This document shows positions 9,230 to 21,740 of a stretch of DNA of 64,000 bases, piece after piece. The notes below the pieces were generated by a model. The model saw only the letters and a list, made by a program, of their open reading frames with translations, did no database searches and was not told where the DNA came from. Both the position numbers and the translations under genes were made by a program. Source of the stretch: Alnus glutinosa (taxonomy: Eukaryota > Streptophyta > Magnoliopsida > Fagales > Betulaceae); contig NC_084888.1 in assembly GCF_958979055.1 (NCBI RefSeq), positions 26,204,804-26,268,803 of the forward strand, written 5' to 3'. Every line of letters starts with the position of its first letter. Within the stretch, counting starts at the first letter, position 1.

Positions 9230-12200
9230 ATGGATACTTTACAAGTTGTTTCTTCAGCAACACAAATAGTGTCAAGTATGGTAGGGGCAGTTGTTGCACT
9301 AGAACAAGCCTCTAGGGATCTTGATGAAGCTCCAAAGAGAATCAAAAGCCTAGAGGAGTTTGTGTCTGGTCTCGAGAAATTGATACGCGGAGTCAAGCAA
9401 AAGCATGTCTACAAGCTTCATAACCCTCAATTTGATTATCAAATTCAAAGCTTAAATGCCCTGGTAGAACGGCTTCATCCAAAGATCATGAAGGCAAGAA
9501 GGATTGTGTCAAGGAGTAAGTTTAAGAACTTCGCTAAGATAGTATGGAGTTCTATGGCTGGGGACCCTCTCGGGAAACTAGTAAATAATATCAGGGGTGA
9601 CTTAAACTGGTGGCTGGAATCCCAAAGATTTGTGCAAAATGTTGAGAATGTAATAGAATCCACTGCACAAGACATTCCAGCTCGATTAAAGATAACTACT
9701 GAACAAGGGCACCCTATATCTAGTAAATGTAACTTCATAAGGAATTTACTAGAACAAGAGGGTTCGCAACGGGTCATTCTTATTGTCGGATTATCTGGTA
9801 TTGGAAAATCATGTATGGCTCGTCATGTGGCTTCTGATCCGCCTGCTAAATTTGTGGGTGGAGCAGTTGAACTTGGCTTTGGGCAATGGTGTAGTAGAGC
9901 TGCCTGTGATGGAAACAAGGATGAATACCAGAAGCGTTTAGCAAGAAAAATTTGTAAATTTCTGGTGCAGATTGGATTTTGGAAGAAGATTAAGGATGAG
10001 AACACTGGGGATCTTGAATATATATGTTGCTTGCTTCAAGAAGCCTTGTACGGGAAAAGCATTTTGATCCTTCTTGATGATGTGTGGGAGCAGGACATAG
10101 TTATGCGATTTGCAAAGCTGTATGATAATGATTGCAAATACTTGGTAACAACGAGAAATGAAGCTGTCTACGAAATTACAGAAGCTGAGAAAATAGAGTT
10201 AGGCAAAGATGACATAAAGGAAATAAGCAAGGGGATCCTTGTGTACTACAGCCTCCTTAGTGAGGAGGAGTTGCCGGTATGAGATGAATCTCTCTCCCTC
10301 TTTTTTTTTTTTTTCTTATATTGCAAGATTTTGTTTTGGATTTTTTTTTTTTTTTGGAAAAGGAATATTTTGTTTTGGATTGCTCCCATCAGATTTTATA
10401 TAGGTCTTCTTCAGACATAAAGTGGATATTCATTGGCTCCATTTTGTATTAAACAGCCTTTCAGGAGAGAAAAAAACCATGGTAAGAATGAAGCCATTAA
10501 AGAAAACATGAGCAAACCATTGGCATCAGAATGTAGTTCAGACACCTTCATATGTTTTACATCATTAGCAGTCTACAACTTTTTGTGATGATCCCAAGCA
10601 CAAGCACGGATTTCTATTTTGTTATTGTTATGTAGAACATATTTGAGTCATTTAATTATTATCAAACTTCCACAAATTTTTTTTTATAAGTAGAATTAAT
10701 CAACAATGAAAAAATACAGATGCAAAGGGGCATTACCCAGCCAAAGCAACCAGGTAGACACTAAATGATGGCAACAAATACAGTAAAAACGAAACACTAA
10801 ACCAAGCCACTAGCATACACACTAGAGAAACTGCTTGAAGTCTTGAAGATATCTTCAGCAATCTTCCAAATCGTTGCAGTCAGAGATTTTCCTGTGTCTT
10901 CATCTTTCTCTGACACAATTTGAGATTTGTAGTGGTATAAGCCTCTTTTTTTCTCCTTTCTGAAAACTCTTTCATTTCTTTCCTCCCAAATATGTTAGAC
11001 AGTGCAGCCACCATCAATTTATATGCCAAATAGGCAAAAGAATCACCCCTTATGTTTCCAATATTCTTCTAGTGTGTGAGCCTAACATAGACTTATTTAG
11101 TTCTTGTGAGAAAACTAGTATATAGCGCAACCAACATCCTCTCACATGCTGGCCTGCCCTATAACCCTCAGCCATTGCAGGACTTGCGTGTGTAGAATAG
11201 TTGTAGTCTCTAAAACAATGATCTCCAGGATTCAAACTAAAGACCTAAAAGACATACAGACCCTCATACCATGCTGGGGAACCATAAGTCTCATAAGTTT
11301 TTGTTAAGAAGTAGCCAACAGTTTAAATCAAGCACAAAATAAGATCATGTAAACATCGTCTGCTGAAAACTCTCCACCTATCTAATAGGTCCCCATTTAT
11401 CTTTGCCAAAATACCATTATTGATTAACAGTAGCATCAAATTAAAAAAAAAAAAAAAAAAAAAAAAAGGCTCGTATTATCTATATTCTATAATCATGGAA
11501 ATGTTTATAAAAAACAAATGTCATATGAACATGAACTTCTTACTTGAAGTTAGGTGCCTTAACTTATAATCTTTTTTTTTTTTTTTTTTTAAATAAAAAA
11601 GTTTTATTTAAAAAAGCGTAAGGTGCCCCTAAGTATACAAGAAGTATACACAGGAACAACCAAAGTAGCCTACAAAAAGAAAAAAGAACCCAACAAACCC
11701 TCAAAAACCAAAAACCCTCAAAAAGCATTCCCCGCTACCGCACGTAAGCCTTCCTTTTCCTATGGCAAGTGGATGCACTTGCATCATCATAGTTGATGGA
11801 GCTTACCAAATTCAAAATCTCCCTCCTGCCTTTGGACTTCGGACACGCAACCTTAACTTCCCGAAGAAAAGTCCTCTTCAAAGGCATCCAGAATCACCAA
11901 GGACAGATCCTCATCCTCAACACTGTCCACCTCCCAATCCAATGCCATGCTGGGAGGAAGAACATCCAAAGGGTAAGGGGAATCTCCAGCCTCCCCATCC
12001 CAAATCTTATCATCCTGCTCCCACACAACTACCTCCCCAGACGGATCAAAACCTACTGGCCACTATTGAGATTGGGACAAACCATTCACCCTGAATTCAT
12101 TGCCCTTTTCAAAGATAGCTTATCATTATTGCCATTTAAGCCTCACAAAAGCGCTCTGGAACCTTGACAGGGATTTCATCTATATGAGTATTTACATCCA

Positions 12201-14687
12201 CCGTCTCTTATGTGCATGCTCTTCACTTTCAAAACTAGCACATGTAACACAGCAGGCACCAGTGGTGCTGTCCCAGGATTTTTCAACTTTTTGGCAACTG
12301 TCAAGTATTTGCTTTTCTTATCATTGTTGTCTAAAATTTTTATTTATATTTATTTGGTAACCAGCACCCATATAAAATGCCTTGAGGGTGTCCTCCGACT
12401 GCCCTATTCAGATCATTTTTCTTTCTTTTCCCCTCTTTTTGACTACAAACCAAAAAAATATTTTCCAACTAAAGTGAATTTTATCCCAACTGCTTGTGCT
12501 GTGCTCATTTTCCTAATTCTTGTCTTTATGATTTATTTCTCACAATTTTGATTTTGCCTTATGATTGCTAAGATTTTCTCGTTTCAGAGTGTAGCAGAGA
12601 GCTTGCTTGAGCGTTGTGGCCACCACCCTCTTACTGTTGCTGTCATGGGAAAGGCTCTCAGGAAAGAAATCAGAGCTGAGAAATGGGAGAAAGCTATCAG
12701 AAATTTATCCATCTTTGCCAAATGTGCACCTGGTCCTGTCTCATATGTAAATGAGAAAGAAACTGAGAACACACTAACCATTTTCGGGTCATTTGAGTTC
12801 AGTCTAGAAGCAATGACTGCAGACTCTAGAAAGCTCTTCACAGCTCTTGCTGCTCTTTCATGGGCAGAACATATACCTGAAGCTTGTTTGGAGGCCATTT
12901 GGTCAGTTCTTGGACAGGAGAGCTTGTTCCCTCTCATAGTCAGCAAGCTTGTTGAGGGCTCCTTGCTGATCAAAACTGATACAGATCCATTGTATCAAGT
13001 ACATGACATGGTTTCGCTGTACCTTGACAGCAAGAAAAATGATTCAGTTTTGCTTCTAATAAATGATTCTGGAGATGAAGAAACATCATTTATTTGCCCT
13101 TGGCTTCTAATTTTCGGGAACGAGAGTGTCAAAAGAATTGCTGAGAAAAAGATAGAGATATTCCTGAGTGTTGTAGAAGAAAAGCAAGCAGTTATCACCT
13201 TAGAAGCAATTATCCAGGCTCTAATGGCAAGCGAAACCATATCTGAGTTTGAAACTAGCAGAGCAAGCTTTGGTAGCATATTGGGACCTAGAATCGAAGG
13301 CCTGATATCGTCTGGTTCACAGAGTCTGGTTGCAGTGTCTGCAGAAGCCATCACGAATATATTCAATGGAAGTGATTATTGCAATTACTTTCCAGCACTT
13401 GAAAGTACTGGTGCTGTTGATAAGCTAGCAATTATACTCGAAAACTGTGAGGAACCCATGATCCAAACTAATGTTTCAACTGTCCTTGCAAAGCTCGCAG
13501 AATTTGGAAGTGCGGAAACAGTTGACAAGGTTCTTCACTGTATCCCCTTTAACCAACTGGCTGATTTGCTCTCTCCTGATGCTGAGGAATGGCATGAGAG
13601 CATGTTTACAATATTGATGTCGTTGTCCAAATCTGGAAAGTCAAAAGCAATTGAGAGAATGATTGCTTGTGGAATCGAGAAAACTCTTATCAAACTTCTT
13701 GAGAATGGAACTGAAGTAGCACAACATCGTGCTATTGTCACATTAAAGGCATTTTATGAGCTAGGAGGCCGTCAAATGAATGAGTCTCTTCAACCTGCTA
13801 ATCTAAATCTTTTGCCATGGGAAGTGAGGCTTCGTTTGGAAAGATTCATTATATCAGATCAGAATGTTCCCCTTTCACCAAGGCCGCAAACTTTTGAAGA
13901 TCTCATCGACAGGGTACTTGACAGCAATTACAAGCAGGTATTAGAAGCTATGCAAGACCTCATACCAATCATTGAAAAAGCTGGGGAGCCACAAATCAGA
14001 GACATGATTTTAAACAGCCCCCTCATTAGAAGACTCTTGGAACTTTTGCAGTGTGGAAACTCTCAACAAAAGTCAATGAAATCTGAATCTGCCTTTTTAT
14101 TAATGAAGCTAGCTTTCTCTGGTGGAGAATCCTGCATTAAGAAATATCTAGAGTATGATATTATTTCTGAGCTAGTCAAGATGATGCAGTGCACCATTAC
14201 AGAGTTGCAGGATGCAGCCTATACAGCAGTACACCAGATGCTGTATGGCAGTGGCGGGGTCCTGGTTTTAAACCATATCTTTCAAATGGGTCTCATAGAG
14301 AAGCTGGTTCATTCCATTGACAGCAAATCAATGAAAACCCAGGAAGTGAATGTTCACTGTCTTTTGGATATTGTCGAATTGGGAAACAAAGCCTGCTTGG
14401 AACGGATGTTTTCTTTGCAAGTGGTGGAGAAGCTGGCGAAGTTAGAAAGAGTGAGTGGAGGCTCAGGTGAAACTGTGGTTGGATTTCTCAAGGGAATGGA
14501 TAAATGTAAATATCTTTCAACGGGAGAGCGAAAGGTTATGAAGCAACAAGTAGTTAGAAAAGTAAGGGCTGCCATGAAAGGCCATAAATTTGAAGCCCGG
14601 ATTTTAGCAGCTGTAGATGCTTGTGTGTCTGAAGGATCAATGAAAGGAGCCACTAGTAGTGGCAGTAGTAGAAACAGAAAGCTGTAG
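9230..14687 (+). CDS. NB-ARC and armadillo-repeat protein, RLS1-like
   Basis: Predicted nucleotide-binding switch protein with armadillo-type repeats in place of the LRR of disease-resistance proteins. Rice RLS1, which affects chloroplast breakdown in leaf senescence, has this architecture; equal function is inference. Coding exons are 9230-10276 and 12588-14687, joined in phase 0, giving 1048 residues. In order: a helical N-terminal region to about residue 170; P-loop GLSGIGKS (about 187-194); kinase-2 LILLDDVW (about 279-286); RNBS-B YLVTTRN (about 304-310); a GLPL-like motif altered to GHHPL just after the splice; and a VHD (MHD-like) motif before KKNDS. From about residue 500 onward, leucine-rich helical repeats fit ARM folds. 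The tail is basic and serine-rich. The start at 9230 is preferred over 9203 because a leader intron probably ends at 9227. The 2.3-kb intron holds two antisense LINE remnants. Confidence 0.88.
10675..11040 (-). mobile_element. LINE 3' end, ORF2 C-terminal remnant
   Basis: Antisense to the host gene, inside its intron. The minus strand reads HIWEERNERVFRKEKK, typical of the extreme C-terminus of plant L1-type reverse transcriptase proteins (zf-RVT tail). It runs on to ATIWKIAEDIFK and a stop, then an A-rich tail, seen as the T-run at about 10677-10684. A 5'-truncated copy. Confidence 0.6.
11573..12100 (-). mobile_element. LINE-like 3' end in the intron
   Basis: The minus strand carries a short open stretch (for example PLDVLPPSMALDWEVDS) that stops, then a 3' region ending in CTTAGGGGCACCTTACGC and an A/T-rich tail (T-run 11573-11590). 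The same 3' end recurs at 49365. This matches the arrangement of 5'-truncated plant L1 copies, but the coding part is not diagnostic. Confidence 0.5.
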
Positions 14688-14875
14688 CTCGGGTTCTTTA
14701 GCATAGTATATGTTAGAATATTTTCATTATTATGATTTATTTAGTTTCTTTGAAGGTTTATTCCCTTATTTAGTCCAGGATTTCTTGTTCACTACTCCTA
14801 GCCTCTCTAATGCATACCATTGTAATACAGTTTATCACACTTCAATATAGTCAAGGTTTAGCTTTTATTCTTCAT

Positions 14876-14919
<44 letters not shown>

Positions 14920-16121
14920 TTTCAGCTCTCTTTCATATTATATATCCATTTATAAAGAGATGTACCTTTTATTTGACTCTAAGGCCCTGCTTGTTAAGGT
15001 CTATACTAGAAACTAATTCAATTCTCGATCAACTTTATCTGTAAATGGTGTGATGCATATGGCTTTATCAATGTCTTATTGACTATCCAAAAGCTAAGTA
15101 TAGGAGCATTGTATAGATCTGACCCATCTCAATATGTTTTCTTTATTAATTCTACAACCCCAACTCTGGGGACCAAAGAAAGCCTGCACTCACCAACCCT
15201 ATTTTGACGGCCATTCATGCCCTTATGTAACAGGTTTATTTACTGTTTAGGAATTCTAGGGTTTTGATTGAGAATTGTAAGAAGAAATTGAAATTGAAAT
15301 AAAGAAATGATAGAACATAATTGATAAAAGAAAATACTAATATAATATGGATAGAAATGGACGATTCGAGATGTCCGATCTCCTAGAGCAATTCGAGGTA
15401 CTCAACCTCCATGAGTGATTCGAGGTACTCCCACTCCAGATTCAAATCTGATATACTTGTTACACCTTATTTTTTGTTTTTTGCTAGCAGAACGAGTTCA
15501 AGATCAAAATAGTGATTATTTTTTACAATCTAAGTATTCTACATAACTTACGTGTAATCTTAATCATGTGCATATAAACTCTTAAATTCATTCTCTTTAC
15601 AAGTCGGTTTTCAAGAATAAATTCTACATAAAGTTTGTATAGTCACTAAAGTTGTCTTTTATTTTAACTTCTACTAGCTACTGCTCCCCTAAACAATGTA
15701 TTATGGATGGGTTTTTTCAGCTTCATATTGTGAGATGCAGAGTTCTCTGCCACAATTTGATGACATTCTAAATTCTGGGGCCCTAAAAACGAGGCTGATT
15801 ATGAGTTGACTTTTTATCAAATCACTCACTAAAGTTTAAAATGTATCAAATATTCTTTAAGATATGCATAGTTATCAAATCACCCCCTCGTTAGTTTTTT
15901 TTAACGGTGAGGAATGATTTGTAAGTTTATGATTACATTATATCTAATAAAATTTGACATGTATCCATATCATTGGCAAGATTGTCACGGAACATATGAA
16001 AAATTAAAATAAAAGGGGCACATTCATATAGTTAACCAATGCTTAAACACAATCAATCTCTTATCTACATTTCTAATTTATTTATAAAGAAAAAGACTAC
16101 ATAGAAAATAAGGTTGTTAAG
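14688..16121. other. Intergenic between NB-ARM and PSF1
   Basis: 3' region of the NB-ARM gene, then AT-rich sequence. A short repeated phrase (CGAGGTACTC-type, 15361-15440) hints at an old retroelement, but no boundaries could be set. The first 25 bases before 16122 are the 3' side of the PSF1 gene on the other strand. Confidence 0.4.
14883..14917. repeat. (CT)n microsatellite
   Basis: Seventeen CT units about 200 bp past the NB-ARM stop codon, possibly within its 3' untranslated region. Confidence 0.95.
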
Positions 16122-19100
16122 TCAGCCTTTGAGCTCCTCCATCAAACCCTGTAAATCATAGGAAATAAGAAAGAAGATTAGAAGAATCCCAAAAAAACCA
16201 TTCTGCTATGAGAATTTGAGTCAATGAGTTACCGGATAACCCACCCGTGAGATGAATTGCTCAGCATCAGTTCGTTTGAGGAAGTGCATTGAGTGACGAG
16301 CAAAATTGGTTGTCTTATCGTCACTGAGTACCACACCAACCTCATCAAGGACTCTCACCTGAATGTAGGGATCTTTGGGTGGCACCATATCCTGCCAAAC
16401 ACAATAGAAACTGCAGAGTCATGCTGTATGAAAAAAGTGATTAGACAATGGATACTTCCAACACTGTACCATTTATATGCAACCCTTCTCATGAAATCAC
16501 ATGAATAGAAACTTTAAACTGTCTACTTGTGTGTGCTTATGTTTGTGTGTGTGAGAGAGTGAGAGAGGTTACCACAGTCAAATCAAGGTCAAGTCTTGAC
16601 ATGTATGCTTGCAAAGCTGTAGAATGTTTCTTAAAATAATCTTCCTCTGTGTGACTGAGTTTCTCTTGAATTTCTTGAGGAAGCACAGGCCCTACCTTCC
16701 ATATCAAACTTCGTACAATTTCTGCTCTGTTGTACCTGCATGTTTATTAAACAATACCCATGATAACTGGTGAAGATGATAAACCTTCAAAAAAAGAGGT
16801 AGCTAGAAGCACTTTCTTCGCAATGACAAGCAAGAAATACTTACACGTATGCCACTAGACATCGCTTATTGCGAACTAAAGAAAGGTGGTGGATTAGAGC
16901 TCCAAAGTGGTCTGGATTTCTAGTTGTTTGGACATCCAATCCTTCTTCCTGGATTTTTCTGTGGTAATATGAAGTCATGCAATATGAGCCATACAAAACC
17001 AAACTAATGTTATGTATCACTATAAAAAACGGCAATATAGACGTTGAGAGATGCAACCATAGTCAATGTATGAAAGGAATTCCCAAAAATAAATTCCAAC
17101 TGAATGAGTAACCAGACTTTTCATTATGCCAATATGCTAATATCAATCGTGATTACAATTTGGGAATTTTAGGGAACATACACCTAAAAAGGGTGGTCTG
17201 ATTTGAAGAGCATACAGAAATATAAATGGTGAAATTACAAAACGGAATAAATTTGAGATAAATTTTGTTTAAGATCTACTATGTTTTAGAAGAGAGCAGA
17301 TACAATAAATTCAAGATTGAAAAACCATATAGGCTGACAAAACAAAAAATGGATATAAAATGGTTTCCCTTTCAGATTTCATCAAAGCAACCAAAATGTA
17401 ATGTGAACCAGAGTCAGTTGAAAAGTTGAACCTATTGTACTCTGAACCAGGGCAGATACAATAATTTGAATCTATGTATATATTTGCTAGTTGAAAGTTG
17501 ATAGAAGAAGGAAGACATAATGAGATAAGCAAGGGTGTTTCATGACAATGTTTGACCTGAGTTTAGTACTTTATAATTGGGTTTGACATTCAATTCTAGA
17601 GTTCTATGAACTTGATGGTAGTAAGGATCCACGGCCATGATTCTAGGGAGCAAAGAATGCAGAAAAATTAGCATCTGGGCCATTTTTCAAGAAAGGACAG
17701 CAGTAGTAGTACGCTATTTAGGAGGTATTTGTCACTGGGGATTTTGGTGATTTATTTCCAGAACGGTGACCTCAAAGCTGGTAAACTACATGTAGGATAA
17801 AAGATGTACAAACAAAAATGTTGAGCCCAAAACATGAGACGGATTATACAATACATTGGAACAGCATTTTCCAAATAAAAAGAAAATAGAAAATAGAATA
17901 AAGCAACAACCTAAGGAACCCCTAGAAGCAGAAAAGGATAATAGGATTACCTTATCAAGGACTGAAGCTCAAGGTGATGTTGACTACATTCTGCAACCAC
18001 TTGATCGAACAGGTCGCTCTACAAGATCGTAGTAAAACAAATTTCAAGTTGAAGGTAGCTGATAGGTCCCAGGCAGAGTGTATGGAATACAACAGAAATA
18101 AACTGATAATCCCCACTTCGGGTGGGAGTAACCACAATACAAATCTCCACTTAGGGCTGGAGGAATACCACAATACAAAAACATAAACTTTCTTTACCCC
18201 TCCTACTTCACAAACCACTAACAAAGCAAACTACCCAACATGGGTACTTAAGAAACACATGCCCACCTCCTTCCTCATCACACACGACAGAGGAAGTTGC
18301 CAACTGTTTTAGATGTGCAACGATGTAGCCTATCAGTAGCATGAAAAAGTTGTAATGGATGAGAGAAAGAGAGGTTAATGGGAGTCTTAACCGCAGGGGG
18401 GAGGTTGAAAATGAGACAGAGATGCATAATGCATCAAAAGAACCTTTCACATTACTTTTTGAAACATGATCAAAATAGATAATCTGTGTTGCAACATTTG
18501 GGCATCAAAAGTGTTGCCACATGACATAGATTGCCATTTCTCATAAAAGAAAAACAAGTTGGCTTATGAAACATTAAGTCCACCAAGGCTCAAAAACTTG
18601 AGGCAAGCAAGTCAGAAAAGGACCAATTTCAAGGAAAGCAATTTTTTTCTTCCGCTCAAAGAACAAACCAAGATTTGAACATCAACTTTCACGTTCCCAT
18701 GCAGTTAACAACCATTATCAGGCAATTTAACATTCACCGAAGAGTGTACTTATCATTTAGTCCACAAACATAACAAGATACTATACGTTTGGCAAAATGC
18801 ACATTTATAATTTAGGGTAAGTTTACCACCTCAAATTACTATCCTAATCTCACTTGCACTTCCAAACTACATCTCATTGCAACTCTCGAACCTATAAATT
18901 GCCAAAATGCTTCGATTTACACCCCTTTTGCCAAAAGATAAATGCTAGAAACTACATTTGTATCCCACAATGCTGATGCGGCAGTCCAAAACAATCATTG
19001 ATTTTTTTATTTTTTATTTTTTAACAATGACTGATCCAATGTGCAATAAACTGGAACGGCTGCGTTAAGCATCTCAATGTTGAAGATTTGATACCCACAA

Positions 19101-20031
19101 AGCTAATGTAACAGTCCAAAACGATCATTGATTTTATTTTATTTTTTGTAACAATGACTGATCCAATGATTGGTTTGAATTGTAATTCAGCATTGTGTAA
19201 TAGTTGTAAGATAAAAAAATAGTTTCTAACATTACTCTTGCCAAAAATATCCCCAGCTGACCCAAAAAAAAAAATACATATTTACTGACATAAAAAAAAA
19301 ATAAAAATAAAAATAAAAAAAGAAGAAGAAGAAGGTTTTGCCACAAGATGCAAAAGATGTCATAGTTTGGAGGTGCATGTGAGATTAGGATGGTAGTTTG
19401 GGTAATGTGTAAATTTACCCTATAATTTAAGAAGAATTTGGATCACCAAAGATTATGGCCAAAAGAATCCATAGAGATTGGGTTAATCTAACTAAAGTAT
19501 AGCCACGATGCAGTTGATTTGTATACCAGATAGAAAAAATCTGGCACAAAATAAAGTTTACCATGCATTTAGTAAAATTATTCTGTTAATTATTCAATGT
19601 ATAATACAAGATGTAGATTTTGTTATTAGGAAGAAAAAAAAATCTCCTACCATCAGCTTCCAAAATTCCTAACCACATGTCAACATATTTTGATAAAATG
19701 AACCCCAGATGTTGTTTTAGAACCAATAGCACCAACCACCTACCCATCAATAGAACTATGCCGACAAACCAAATTCATAGCCACATATCACCAAATTGTG
19801 AAGAATGGAAACATACCCACCAAGTGAATTCCCAATTATTACTCTCTAACCTACTCAATCCACCCATTGCCAAAACCTTTCTTAAATTCAGACAGAAAAC
19901 AGCAAAACCTTTTAAAATACAAGAGAAGCAGATTACAACCAAGCACCAGGGCTTACATTGCAAGGCGTGAGCTGCCCCTTTTCAGCGCTTGCAAGTTCTT
20001 TCACCAGTTGGCATGCTTTTCGCCCATACAT
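16122..20031 (-). CDS. PSF1: DNA replication complex GINS subunit PSF1
   Basis: PSF1 is a subunit of the GINS tetramer, which with CDC45 and MCM2-7 forms the replicative helicase in the nucleus. Six minus-strand exons join in frame: 20031-19957, 18018-17951, 16958-16845, 16735-16573, 16391-16245 and 16148-16122. The product has 197 residues, almost the length of human PSF1 (196). It starts MYGRKACQLVKELASAEKGQ. Helical A-domain motifs follow: QHHLELQSLI, LVRNKRCLVAYVYNRAE and LIWKVGPVLP. The B domain has MVPPKDPYIQVRVLDEVG and ends in GLMEELKG, where the human protein has VLEHILS. All introns are GT-AG. Intron 1 is long (about 1.9 kb) and carries a transposon. E2F-like sites lie upstream, as expected for an S-phase gene. 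Confidence 0.95.
18815..19420. mobile_element. Mutator-like element in PSF1 intron 1
   Basis: Inverted ends starting GGGTAAGTTTACC and finishing in the inverse form TTTACCC, extended arms of about 60 bp, and a perfect 9-bp target duplication TATAATTTA (18806-18814 and 19421-19429). A phrase containing AACAATGACTGATCCAATG is duplicated inside. No transposase is present, so it is non-autonomous. The ends differ from the GAGAAATGAT family elsewhere in the window. Confidence 0.8.
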
Positions 20032-20288
20032 CTTTCAATTCAAAGAAAAAACAACTCCACCTTAGTCTTCAAATTCACCATACATTCATTGAAACATTTC
20101 GTCAAACAAATCTTGCGCACATGAAAACTTGTTGGACAGGTAACAGTAACAAGGTTTTGAGTCTTTGACAAGCTGAGGAAATCAAAAAAGGGTTTTGCGA
20201 TTGAGAAGTGAAAGAAACTATTTTTAGTGCTTGGTTTGGTTGGAGGGAGAGAGGAAATCAGAGAGTTTGCTACTGTGGTTCACTGGTC

Positions 20289-20331
20289 TTGGCGGGTTTT
20301 TTAAGCTGCGAAATTCAAATTAGCCGCCAAA
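20289..20331 (-). promoter_or_regulatory. Paired E2F-like sites upstream of PSF1
   Basis: CCGCCAAA at 20324-20331 reads TTTGGCGG on the gene strand and fits the plant E2F consensus WTTSSCSS. TTGGCGGG at 20289-20296 is a near match in the opposite orientation. Both lie 260-300 bp upstream of the start codon. E2F control of replication genes is well established in plants; use of these sites is inference. Confidence 0.5.
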
Positions 20332-20339
20332 AGTAGTCA

Positions 20340-21029
20340 TCTGTTTGGATACAGGAATGATGGGTCTGGAACGGGTTTTACTATTTCCCTGGCCCGGCCC
20401 GCATTTTCCTTGATCCGGACTGCCCCAAAGCCCGAACCCATTTACTCTCTCCCAAAAATTACTAGGGGTTTAAACCAGACCTGGTTTTCGATTATCGAAT
20501 AAAACCAATAACGGGCTCCGAGGTGGCTGGTTATTGAAAATTAATGATCCGCCTCACTAACCGGATAGCCCGAATGAGCTTGCATATTTTGAAAAAAAAA
20601 ATACTAAAAAGAGGTGAAAAAGTGAAAACCCCTCTCCACTCGAGACCAAAAGAGTAAAAAAAAAAAAAAAAAAAAAAAAAACCCATAATACTAAATCCCA
20701 ATTTCTTCCATTTTCCCTCCTTTTTTCTCAGCAACCAAAGACTAAAAACCAAAAAGCCCCAAAAATGCCTGATCTGATCGGTTCCGGATAGGGCGGAAAG
20801 GAAAAAAAGTGAAGAAAGAGAGAGCCAAACTTGGCGTTGACAGCACGGTGGGCTGAGGCAGAGGCAGAATGACGACTGGGTTCGATGACACCGACGAAGG
20901 GAGGTGAAGAGATCGGAGAGAAACGATGTAGTGGGCTTCCGAGCTTTGTGCGTTTGTGGCTGTGCTGTCGGGGACTCGGGCGTCGGCTGAAGAGTGAACT
21001 CAGTGAAGGCTGAAGGGTAGTTTAGCTGA
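20340..21029. other. Upstream region of PSF1
   Basis: Contains a poly(A) run (20656-20680) and, at 20462-20570, an AACCGG-rich segment that recurs at 22325-22440 in the same orientation. Open frames on the minus strand here are low-complexity and not believable as genes. Confidence 0.4.
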
Positions 21030-21385
21030 AAGACGAAAGTGAGACGAAACATTACTTTGACCCCCGACATTTACAGAAAGTAAGACGAAACATTACCGGC
21101 CGGATTTACTTTGGACCCCCCCGACATTTGACGAAACATTACTTTGACCTCCGACATTTACAGAAAGTTAGAAAAGATTACCGGCCGAATTTACGCCCCT
21201 AAAAATTACATAGTTAAAAACATTATCAGCCGAATTTATAGAAAGTGAGACGAAACATTACCCGCCAAAATTATTTTGACCCCGGCATTTGACGAAACAT
21301 TACTTTGACCCCCAACATTTACTGAAAGTGAAACGAAACATTACCGACCAGATTTACACCCCTAAAAATTGCTTTGACCCGACAT
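21030..21385. repeat. Degenerate tandem repeat
   Basis: Diverged units built from GACGAAACATTACTTTGACC, CCCGACATTTACAGAAAGT and CCGGCCGAATTTACGCC words alternate about six times in 350 bp, with unequal spacing. This is an old minisatellite-like array, not coding. Confidence 0.7.
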
Positions 21386-21589
21386 TCCAACACTATTTTG
21401 TTCAAATTTAACGGCAAGATTGCAAATTGCAAATTATGTATCATTTTTTACCTAAACTTTCACTCCAATTAGCCAAAATAACATTTGCCTAAAAGTAACT
21501 AATCAAAAAGAAAAATATATTTTACAAAAAAACAAAACAAAACAAAATATGTGTTTTAAATAAAGAGAAGTAGGGTCGTAAGCGAATCA

Positions 21590-21740
21590 AGTTAAGCCGA
21601 ATATTGAATGTTTAAGCTCTTTTTTTTTCTTTTTTTTTAGCACGAGCCGACTAAGATAATCAGTTCAAGCTTTGATTATTTATTTTTCGAACAAATTCGA
21701 GTTTGTTTATGAACTACTCAATTAATTTAGTCATGTCATA
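21590..21740. mobile_element. hAT-like remnant (CGAGTTTG family)
   Basis: AAGCCGAA, CACGAGCCGA and AACAAATTCGAGTTTG words in opposite orientations mark a decayed non-autonomous element related to the one nested at 58180-59522. Ends are not defined. Confidence 0.35.

Noticed and set aside
20531-21070. 179-residue minus-strand frame upstream of PSF1
   Set aside because: It runs through a poly(T) tract coding for poly-Phe and tandem repeats; low-complexity, no domain.
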